Assembly: GCF_022346885.1 (NCBI RefSeq)
Contig: NZ_JAKRNK010000002.1
Location: forward strand, 186,001-250,000
Length of the DNA stretch: 64,000 bases
Direction: 5' to 3'
DNA from: Paenibacillus sp. ACRRX
GTDB lineage: Bacteria; Bacillota; Bacilli; Paenibacillales; Paenibacillaceae
This document shows positions 10,223 through 19,100 of this stretch, one piece after another (the first letter of the stretch is position 1; every line of letters starts with the position of its first letter). Made by a program: the position numbers and the translations under genes. The notes under the pieces are model-generated. The model did no database searches and had not been told where the DNA came from. It worked only from the letters and a program-made list of their open reading frames with translations.

Positions 10223-13200
10223 TTACGATTCATCAACAATATGCATTAACGGCCGATACAAGTTCTCTTTTGGGTCAGGAATAGACGATTCGAATGGATG
10301 ATCAGTTTCACCAATACTCCACACCCGCTCACGTTGAAATTGTACAGGAGGCAGCGAAGCCTTTGTTGGCAGGTAATTCGCAAACGATCTCCCGGCTGCG
10401 TCCCTTACAATAACATGGGCGTTCGTGCCTCCGAATCCAAATGAGCTGATGCCTGCTCGACGAATTCCGTCCCGTGCTTGCCAACGCTTCGCTTGAATGT
10501 TCGGATAAAACGGCGACTCCCCAAAATCGAAACGCGGATTGGGCGTTTCGCAATTCAATGTCGGCGGCAGTTGACCATGATGCAGAGACAATACTACCTT
10601 AATCAAGCTGGCAATTCCCGCCGCGCTTAACAAGTGCCCAATATTGCTTTTAACGCTGCCTACGCCGCAAAACTGTTTTTTCTCCGTCGACTTGCGGAAC
10701 ACTCTGGACAGTGCCCTGAGCTCGATTGGATCTCCGATCATGGTTCCCGTCCCGTGCGTCTCTACATAGCTAATGGACTCTTGTCGGATCCGGCCCTTTC
10801 GTAATGCTGCTTCGATCACCGAAATTTGCGCTTCTGGATTCGGAGTTGTGATCCCCATCGTTCGCCCATCGTTATTCACCGCCGTTGCTTCGATGACTGC
10901 ATATATATGGTCTCCGTCAGCGATCGCATCTTCCAGACGCTTCAACATGACCGCACCGCAGCCTTCACCTGGTACAAACCCGTTTGCCTTCTGATCGAAC
11001 GTATGGCACTTACCATCTGGAGATAAGGCACGCGCTTCGCTCAATACTAAGTACGGCACCTCATCCAGGAGAATGTCTACCCCTCCGGCCAAAGCCATTC
11101 CTGATTCTCCGCTCAACAAACTCTGACAGGCCAGATGCACGCTTACAAGCGATGAGGAACAGGCTGTATCCACGACCAGATTGGGACCTTTCCAATTAAA
11201 ATGGTGGGATACATGAGCAGCGATGAAGTTTTGGCCAACGCCGATGATGCTATTTTTACTCAAATGCTTCAGTTTGGGAGCAAATGCCCCGGCACGGGAA
11301 CCAACGAACACGCCTATGTCTTGACCCCACAGCGTTTCAGCGGCATATCCCGCATCTCGGACCGTTTGAACGCTGATCTCCAAAAATTTCCGAATTAATG
11401 GATCGACATATGGCGCCTCTTCTGGACTAATCTGAAAATACTTTGCATCGAAATACTCAATATGGTCGATGAAGCCGCCCCATTTGCTGATGCTTTTACC
11501 CTGCTCATAGTGTGGTTCATAATATTGCTCTTTGTCCCATCGAGACAATGGAATTTCCGTTATACCGCTGCGGCCCTGAATCAGATTGTCCCAGAATTCC
11601 TCTTTATTACCCGCTCCCGGGAAATGACAAGCCACCCCTATGACAGCAATCTTCCCAGAATCAGAACGACTGTCTGCAGCAGCAGCGGCAGCTGCCGCAT
11701 ACTTCCGCTTCTTTATCCTTGCGCGAATCGTGCGACTGTTTGGTGGAATAGAAGTTAACTGGGCCATTTCTGCGGAATCTGGCCAGATGCTTTCCGTCGC
11801 CGACACGCAAGCCTCGTCCTCTACTTTATAAGATATCTGGTCTTGAAGCTGCTCGCTTAGTGTGCGCAAAGTTGGAAACTCCAGAAACAAGGACGGATCC
11901 TGAGCTTGTCCTGTCCGCTCTTCAACCTGCTTAACCAAATCTATCATGAGGATGGAATCCACACCGAATTCGCCAAATGGTGTATCCTCGTCTAATTCGG
12001 CCTCAGCGATTCTTAATTGCTTGGAGAATATCCCCTTCAGCCACTCCAAGGCAATAGCGTGCGTGCCTTCCGTTCCCGGCGTTACCCTTTGCACTGATAC
12101 TTGGGCAGCCATTGTGGAGGCTGTCGATCTTGAGGGAATTCGCAGCAAAGCTTCCGCGCGAAATACGGGCTGCTGCACGATGCACGGCATAATGCAGGCG
12201 CGGTCCTCATAACGTAAGCACGCGTCCAACAGCGACAAGCCTTCAGCCGTACGATGAGCTGTAAAGCCGAGCATACTATAGGTCTGGCTCCGGGTTACGC
12301 CGAGCCCCGTTTCTCCCCAGTTTGGCCATTGTATGGATTGATAGCAGGTGTTGCCTATTCGATGCTGATAAGCCGCGAAATAGTCCATATACGCGTTAGC
12401 CGCCGCATAATCGCTTACACCGGCTCCCAATGACGGCACAGTGCCGGATATCGACGAGAACAACAAGAAAAATTTCAGTTCATCCTTGCTCAATAATTGA
12501 TGCAGCATCCTTAATCCGCTCACCTTCGGCTCTAACACAGCTTGGATCTCAGCCGGTGTCTTGCGAATAAAGGCTGGCGATTGCAGATTCATCAGTCCCG
12601 CACAATGTATGACACCGCCAATTCCTTCCCCGTTCTTGCGCAGGGAACAAAAGAATTCGTCCAAAGCCTGTTCGTTGGTAAGCGTACCGCTGTACCATTT
12701 GACATCTGCCCCTCTTGCCTCCAGCTCTCTAATCGCTTGTATACGCTGAAATATCGCTGGATCTGTCTGCGCTCCGTCCCATTCTTCTCGCGGCGTGATG
12801 GGTTTCAGACCCATCAAGGCCAACTTTTTGCATCCCTGTTGGAGCAAATGTGCAGCTGCCTCATAGCCGATTCCGCGAGTACCTCCTGTCACAATAACCC
12901 ATTGGTCCGCTGATACAGCAAAATTTCGCTTGGACAGCCCGGCATTGACTTTCGTCATCTGTGGAATATATCGCATCCCGTGGCGGTAACAGACTTCGTT
13001 ATCCTCCTGTCGCCATTCGTTCCATACGATATCCCGGATTGCCTCTCCCGGCGCAAAATCGACATCAACCGTTTTGGCGTATATTTTGCGGTATTCCGCT
13101 CCGAGCACACGCACAAGTCCGGCAAAGTCCGCTCCTGCAAGCGTTGCGTCTGGGCTATTCCACACTTGAAGACCTTTCGTAATATGCAGTACAGATAAAC

Positions 13201-16036
13201 CGGAGTTATAATAATTTTGGATAAACCCTTGAAGCAAAGTGATCTTCCCTATATTCTCTTGAGCAAGGTAGAGCGGGTTGGCATACCAATCAGACAAATC
13301 AATTAGACCTACGCACGAGGACAGCCGATCCGTGGCATGTTGAAGGACGTATTTCGCATGATCAGGATCGGAAAAATCCATAGTCCAGACATTCTCCCTA
13401 ATTTGCAGGTATCTGTCCGCTTGAATGATTACCGGCTCGATTTCCGTGCCGTGAAATAAAAGGTCTGCGAGGCCTCGGGATTCCTTATTGACCAGAATCA
13501 CAACCTGACCAGTTGAGGGTGGAACCACGTTGACCGCTACTGCAGCCTTCCAGGTCTTTTCTAATATATAGGAGGCTACTTCCTCTTGATCCGTTACTTT
13601 TTTCGGTTGATTTTGCTTGACTTCGTTTTTCCATTCCGGAATCCAATACCGTTTTCTGGCGAATGGATACGTCGGCAGGCTCATGCGATGAGGAACGTCT
13701 TCCTCGTACAACTTGTTCCAATCAAGGCGCAAACCCTTAACCCATAAGCTGAGCAGCTTATGATGCTTACGACGCTCGATCCACTTCCCGATCGTCTCCT
13801 GCATTTCTTCATCATCACCAAACAAAGCCATCGTTTCTCGATTATGCTTGACCTGTCCCCGGAATATACCATCAAGCTCTTTATGCTCGTCGATCCAATC
13901 TACAAGCTTCGCCTCTAACTCCTGAACGGATCTTGCGATGATAGCAAGCCGCTCATCCATTGCTTCACGTCCAATTTGAAGCGTGTAAGCCATATCCCTA
14001 AGATGCGTGTCTGCATAGTTTTGCTCCCGGAGCGCGGCCAGTAATTGCTTTGCTTGAGCTTTGAGCCGTTCTTCATTTTTCGCGGACAGTACGATTAGTG
14101 CGGGGTCATCCATCCCTCTTACTGAACTTGAGTCTTCCCTCGCCGAAATGTACTCTTCTATAATGACGTGTGCGTTGGAGCCCCCTGCTCCAAAAGACGA
14201 AATACCCGCGATTCGTGGAAATTCCTGAACACATCCATTCAACTCAATAACCGGCCTCGGCCAGTCTGCAAGTTCCTGCTGAACGGAAAACGGTGTTAAG
14301 CTAAAGTCGATGTTCGGATTCAAGGCAGCCGAATGCAATGATGGCACCAACTGTCGATGCTTAAGTTGAAGGAGCACCTTTGTCAGCCCAGCTATCCCGG
14401 CAGCACTCTCACAGTGCCCGATATTGGACTTCGCCGATCCGATGGCGCAATATTGATTGTCTGATGTGAATTCCTTGAATGCTTTGCACAGACCCGTCAT
14501 TTCGATCGGATCACCCAAGGAGGTCCCGGTTCCGTGAGCTTCCACGTAACTGACGGTTCGCGGATGCACGTTTGCTTCCTTCAACGCCTTTGCGATTACA
14601 CTTGCTTGTGCACGCGGATTTGGTACCGTATAGCCATTAGTTTTGCCGACGTGATTAATAGCAGTTCCTTTGATTACGCCATAAATATGGTCCCCGTCCT
14701 GTATAGCCCTGGACAATGGTTTGAGCAGCACGGCACCAACGCCTTCTCCCGGCACATACCCGTCCCCTCCTTCACCGAAGCTTTCGCATCGTCCCTTGCT
14801 GGAAAGAAAGTTCCCCTGGGAAAGCAGCAAATATTTATTGGGGTGAATCGATATATTGACACCGCCGGCGACAGCAACTTCGCATTCATTCATCCGCAAG
14901 CTCTGACAAGCAAAGTGGATTGCCGATAATGAGGAAGAACACATCGTATCAAGCGCCACGCTCGGTCCCTGAAAGTTGCAAAAATACGAGACACGATTGG
15001 CAATTGACGCCGGGCTTCCGCCTAAAGCGAAAGGCTTGCCAGAAGCTTGTGCCTCTGCCCCATACAACTGATACTCTTCATACATCACGCCCACATAAAC
15101 TCCAATCCTACGTGATGCATCCTGCCCCTGATCCTGAACGTCAGCAAGCGTATCACGTGTGTAGCCCGCATCCTCAATCGCATGATAGACACATTCCAAG
15201 AACAATCGCTCTTGCGGATCCATCATCTCCGCTTCACGAGGCGATATATTAAAAAATAACGGGTCAAATTGGTCGACACCTTCGATGAAGCCGCCCCATT
15301 TCCTATTTGTCCTTCCACCAATGGTATGGTCATGGCTTATGTACGCATCACCGTTCCAGCGTTCTGCCGGAATTTCGGTTATGCTATCCTTACCTTCTCG
15401 CAGATTATTCCAAAATTGATTTATATCTATAGCGCCAGGATAGCGCCCTGCAAGGCCTATGATCGCAATGTCCATGGAACTCGGTGAAACAGATGTCGTA
15501 GAAGTTGTTGGAGCATTCCGTTCTGCTGGCTGTATGACGGAAACGGAAGCATACCGCTGCTTGTTTGCTAATTGATCAGGATCCCGCAAAGTCTTATTGA
15601 GGGATTGTAATGTTTCATTGGTGGCAGACGTGCCTACTTGCGTATGTTTCGGAATCGTAAACTTCTCCATCACCTTGTCCGGATGGGAGTTCAAGAAGTA
15701 TGCGGCCAATTCTTGAATCGTTTGATATTCGAAGAACAAAGTTTTAGAAAGCGAACCGAAGACCATTTCCAATTCATCCGTTAATTGCACGATCATGATG
15801 GAATCGATGCCGTACTTTTCAAGCGGGGCATCCGCTTCAAACTTGTTCTCGTCAAGCTTTATTACCGATGAGAGCACCTTTTTGAGATAACGCTCAACTT
15901 TATCCGCTACATCCAGTGGAACAGATTGAACATTATTGGCTTCCGTTAACATCAGTTTCAATTGCCTGGCGGCATCCTCATTCGTCAATCGACCTTCTTT
16001 GATCCGTTTGTACAACTGTTTCAACTCATCCTTCAT
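10223..16036 (-). CDS. trans-AT PKS: dock-ACP-KS-KR-ACP-KS
   Basis: 1937 residues; GAGGTGA 9 nt before the ATG. Residues 1-35 form a short helical docking-like segment (LYKRIKEGRLTNEDAARQL) that probably pairs with the C-terminal tail of the preceding protein. Then ACP (YGIDS, Ser79), which completes module 10; KS at 189-630 (Cys366, His501, His541); KR at about 820-1295 (TGGTRGIG at 1050-1057, Tyr1210, YAAAN intact); ACP at about 1325-1400 (FGVDS, Ser1361); and a C-terminal KS at 1461-1890 (Cys1626, HGTGT and SNIGH present). The KR is of a distinct subtype with an inserted PREEW-like segment after the NADP motif, and lacks the B-type Asp (AGLMNL), so an A-type alcohol is predicted. The last KS is also distinct (YVDPLIRKFLEI in place of the usual MDPQERLFL), and its DH, ACP and KR partners are on the next protein. 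An eight-Ala run at 1447-1454 lies in the ACP-KS linker. Confidence 0.93.
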   Translation of the reverse strand: MKDELKQLYKRIKEGRLTNEDAARQLKLMLTEANNVQSVPLDVADKVERYLKKVLSSVIKLDENKFEADAPLEKYGIDSIMIVQLTDELEMVFGSLSKTLFFEYQTIQELAAYFLNSHPDKVMEKFTIPKHTQVGTSATNETLQSLNKTLRDPDQLANKQRYASVSVIQPAERNAPTTSTTSVSPSSMDIAIIGLAGRYPGAIDINQFWNNLREGKDSITEIPAERWNGDAYISHDHTIGGRTNRKWGGFIEGVDQFDPLFFNISPREAEMMDPQERLFLECVYHAIEDAGYTRDTLADVQDQGQDASRRIGVYVGVMYEEYQLYGAEAQASGKPFALGGSPASIANRVSYFCNFQGPSVALDTMCSSSLSAIHFACQSLRMNECEVAVAGGVNISIHPNKYLLLSQGNFLSSKGRCESFGEGGDGYVPGEGVGAVLLKPLSRAIQDGDHIYGVIKGTAINHVGKTNGYTVPNPRAQASVIAKALKEANVHPRTVSYVEAHGTGTSLGDPIEMTGLCKAFKEFTSDNQYCAIGSAKSNIGHCESAAGIAGLTKVLLQLKHRQLVPSLHSAALNPNIDFSLTPFSVQQELADWPRPVIELNGCVQEFPRIAGISSFGAGGSNAHVIIEEYISAREDSSSVRGMDDPALIVLSAKNEERLKAQAKQLLAALREQNYADTHLRDMAYTLQIGREAMDERLAIIARSVQELEAKLVDWIDEHKELDGIFRGQVKHNRETMALFGDDEEMQETIGKWIERRKHHKLLSLWVKGLRLDWNKLYEEDVPHRMSLPTYPFARKRYWIPEWKNEVKQNQPKKVTDQEEVASYILEKTWKAAVAVNVVPPSTGQVVILVNKESRGLADLLFHGTEIEPVIIQADRYLQIRENVWTMDFSDPDHAKYVLQHATDRLSSCVGLIDLSDWYANPLYLAQENIGKITLLQGFIQNYYNSGLSVLHITKGLQVWNSPDATLAGADFAGLVRVLGAEYRKIYAKTVDVDFAPGEAIRDIVWNEWRQEDNEVCYRHGMRYIPQMTKVNAGLSKRNFAVSADQWVIVTGGTRGIGYEAAAHLLQQGCKKLALMGLKPITPREEWDGAQTDPAIFQRIQAIRELEARGADVKWYSGTLTNEQALDEFFCSLRKNGEGIGGVIHCAGLMNLQSPAFIRKTPAEIQAVLEPKVSGLRMLHQLLSKDELKFFLLFSSISGTVPSLGAGVSDYAAANAYMDYFAAYQHRIGNTCYQSIQWPNWGETGLGVTRSQTYSMLGFTAHRTAEGLSLLDACLRYEDRACIMPCIVQQPVFRAEALLRIPSRSTASTMAAQVSVQRVTPGTEGTHAIALEWLKGIFSKQLRIAEAELDEDTPFGEFGVDSILMIDLVKQVEERTGQAQDPSLFLEFPTLRTLSEQLQDQISYKVEDEACVSATESIWPDSAEMAQLTSIPPNSRTIRARIKKRKYAAAAAAAADSRSDSGKIAVIGVACHFPGAGNKEEFWDNLIQGRSGITEIPLSRWDKEQYYEPHYEQGKSISKWGGFIDHIEYFDAKYFQISPEEAPYVDPLIRKFLEISVQTVRDAGYAAETLWGQDIGVFVGSRAGAFAPKLKHLSKNSIIGVGQNFIAAHVSHHFNWKGPNLVVDTACSSSLVSVHLACQSLLSGESGMALAGGVDILLDEVPYLVLSEARALSPDGKCHTFDQKANGFVPGEGCGAVMLKRLEDAIADGDHIYAVIEATAVNNDGRTMGITTPNPEAQISVIEAALRKGRIRQESISYVETHGTGTMIGDPIELRALSRVFRKSTEKKQFCGVGSVKSNIGHLLSAAGIASLIKVVLSLHHGQLPPTLNCETPNPRFDFGESPFYPNIQAKRWQARDGIRRAGISSFGFGGTNAHVIVRDAAGRSFANYLPTKASLPPVQFQRERVWSIGETDHPFESSIPDPKENLYRPLMHIVDES

Positions 16037-16092
16037 CTTTGCAGTTCACCTCGTTGCTCATAGTCAGGTTGTTGCATAGTTGCATAATAAAG

Positions 16093-16124
16093 AGGCTATC
16101 TCCTAACGGAATAAGAGATAGCCT
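16093..16124 (-). terminator. Perfect 10-bp inverted repeat just after a stop codon
   Basis: AGGCTATCTC (16093-16102) pairs perfectly with GAGATAGCCT (16115-16124) across a 12-nt loop. It starts 5 bp past the stop codon of the 34459-16130 gene. On the transcribed strand it is followed by CTTTATTATG, which is only weakly T-rich. It could be a weak terminator, an mRNA-processing site or a 3'-end stabiliser. The next gene begins about 57 bp further on and is in the same assembly line, so full termination here seems unlikely. Confidence 0.45.
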
Positions 16125-16129
16125 GCAGT

Positions 16130-19100
16130 TTACAGAAGTGCCAAGCTTTTGATATTGATAAATTGTTCCAACGTCAATTCGTCTTTGTCTATTTGTTCAA
16201 TGATATTCAAAAATAGCTGTTCCTCTGATTCACCTTGCTGAATGGTGACTTCATTAGAAGGATTGCCTTTATATTGGTGTCCGGTCATCGACGACAGCCT
16301 TTGAATATCGCCTTCCAGCACCATAATCTGGGATCGTTGTGAAGCCAGCGCGAGATACAGAGCTTTCTTCCCCGTATCGGTTTGCAATGCGGTCAATCCT
16401 GTTTTTTGCAGCATTCGCTGTTCTGTTTCGGCATCTACTTGCATGCCTCCCTCTTTCCATAGCGGCCAATTGATTGACAACGTATGACCTTGGCGTGTGC
16501 CAGCTGCGTGCAATTCGTTGCGGTACTTCGCAAAACGGTCCATAAAAGCATTTGCCATCGCATAATCCGCTTGACCGGGATTGCCCATTGCTCCCGTTAA
16601 CGAAGAGAACAAGATGAAGAAATCCAAATTCAAGCCTTTGCTCGCTTCGTCCAGATGAACAACTCCGGCTACTTTGGGCGCCAACACTTCTTCAAGTTCA
16701 TCCACATTTTTTTTAAGCAAGTAGTTATCCCGGATTACTCCTGCGCTGTTTATAATTCCGTTAAGATGTCCGAATTTGTCACAAATGTGTTGAATCAATC
16801 CGTGCACTGCCAGTCTGTCAGCTACATCGGTTTGTACATATACTGCTGTAGCACCTAACGTTTCCAGCTCCTGTAGTTCTGCTTGCTTCTCCGTACTGAG
16901 CTTGGATCTTCCGGTGAGAATTAGTGTGGCTCCGCTCACTTGGCGGGAGATTTCCTGCGCGAAGAGCAGTCCCAATCCGCCAGCTCCACCAGTAATTAAG
17001 TACACGCCTCCGGCTTTCCATGGAATCACCGCTTCAATCTGCACAGCGTCTTTCCGTTCATTCCAGCATTCGACCCAGCGTATTCCGTCTGTATATCGAA
17101 TGTGAATGTCTTCTGGACGGTTACGGTTTTCCTTAAGCTTTTCCATAAGGGTGATCGCATCCTCTACAGCTACCGTTTCGATTAGTTGACCGATCAGCTG
17201 CGGGTTTTCCTGACGAGCAGTTTTGAGCAAGCCGGCCAGTCCGGCCATGACCTGCTGTTCCCCGTCAGTTGAGATTACGAGCTGTATCAGAATGTCCCCT
17301 TTAGGCTTGCTGAGAATCAATGCCTGAACGTGTTGAAACAACTGTACAGCACATTGCCTGTACGACTGTTCTAAGCTGGCGTCAGCCGCAGTCAAAAGAA
17401 TACAGTCCGCCTCCGGCATATTCTCGTCAATGAGTTTGTGCAATCTGTCAAATGGCTGGGCAAGGAAGACAATGTGCTTGACATAATCCTTGGCGGAGAT
17501 TTCTCTCTCCGGGGGCTGCTCCCGCCAGCCTGGTTCAAGCAGCATTGTTCCCATAGCCGAGTTGGCCGGGGAAAATTCGGCTGCACTTGGCATGACCCGG
17601 GACGCAAAACCGCTTATGCGAACGGATACAGAACCCTCTTCATCACACAACTCGATATCGAGCTTGCGTACTCTGTCGTTTGCCATCGTACCTGTGCTGT
17701 ATCGGATATACGCCCACATGTCAGCAACGCAGGGAGCAAATACTTCCATCTCATCAAGCGCAAAAGGCAGTGAAACTGCAGGTTCGTCCGCAGTTGTGGT
17801 TTCGGTGCTCATAGAAAGACCAATAGAAGCCTGCAGAGCAGAATCGATCAGGCTCGGATGCAGCACATACTGCTGCTCTGTCTCCGCTAGGATGGAAGGC
17901 AAGGTCAGCTTCGCCAGCACCTGTCCATGGCCCAAGAATATGCATTTGATTCCTTGGTGGCCCGCCCCGTATGCCAGTCCCTGCTCTTTGAATGCTTCGT
18001 AACATTCGGAGCCTTCCAGTATGCCGTAATTGCACGCTGCTCGCAGCGCAGATAAGTTAAGGCGTGGCGCTTCTACGGCTTCCTCTATACTAGCTCGACC
18101 CTGGCTATATACGGTCCGCTCGCCGCTGACAAGTGTTTCACTGTAGATTTCGTAACGAATCTCTACGTCGTTTTCGAGATATAACCCGATGTGCGCCTCA
18201 ATCGACTCCCCAATCAAACGCAGCGGAGCTGGCCATACCACATGCTTTAATCGGATGGTAACACCGTTGCTGTCCGTTAATCCCGCTGCTTGTTCTACTG
18301 CTGCCCGCGCCATCTCCAGATGTGCTGCGCCTGGAAGCACCCGCTGCCCATTCACCTGATGGTCGCTCAGGAAGAACTCTGCACCCGTAAATAGTGAACT
18401 GAAGCGGTTCCCAAATAAATTTGACGTGTTCCGATGCAGCAGCGGGTGCAATTGAAGCTTTGATTCTAGCGGGGTAAACTTACTGCCCGCTGTGCTACCT
18501 CCCTCTAACTCCACTTGAGGTACCCAATATCGTTCTCTTGCAAACGGATAAGCTGGCAAACTCATTCTGCGCGGTGTGTCATATCGATGCAGCTTGCTCC
18601 AGTCCACACGCAGACCTTTTACCCAGAGCTCCAGCAGCTTGTCATATTTTCTGCGCTCACACCACTTGCCGACGGCTTCCTGCAGCTCTCCATCCACAGC
18701 AAATACAGCGAGCATGTCGTTGCTGCGCTTCACTTGTCCACGATACATATCCTCAATATCACTGCGGCCTTCGGTATAATCTGTCAGCTTTGCTTCTAAT
18801 TCCTTCATAGAATCTGTAATAATGGCCAGCCGTTCTTCCATCGCTTCGCGACCGACTTGCAGGGTATATGCAATATCTCTTAGATGAATTTCCGTATAAC
18901 CCTGCTCCTGAATGGCCACCAACAGCTGCTTGGCTTGAACTTGTAGCCGTTCTTCGTTTCTGGCGGATAATACGATTATTGTGGGCTCTTGCGGCGATCG
19001 TGCAGCAGAATCATCTACCGCATCCATCGGGATGTACTCTTCGATAATGACATGAGCATTCGAGCCTCCTGCTCCAAATGAAGAGATGCCCGCGATTCGT

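Noticed and set aside
11640-11740. GCA/GCT/GCC-rich run at the poly-Ala stretch as a DNA repeat element
   Set aside because: It encodes an in-frame eight-Ala interdomain linker with mixed codons; no larger repeat structure is seen.
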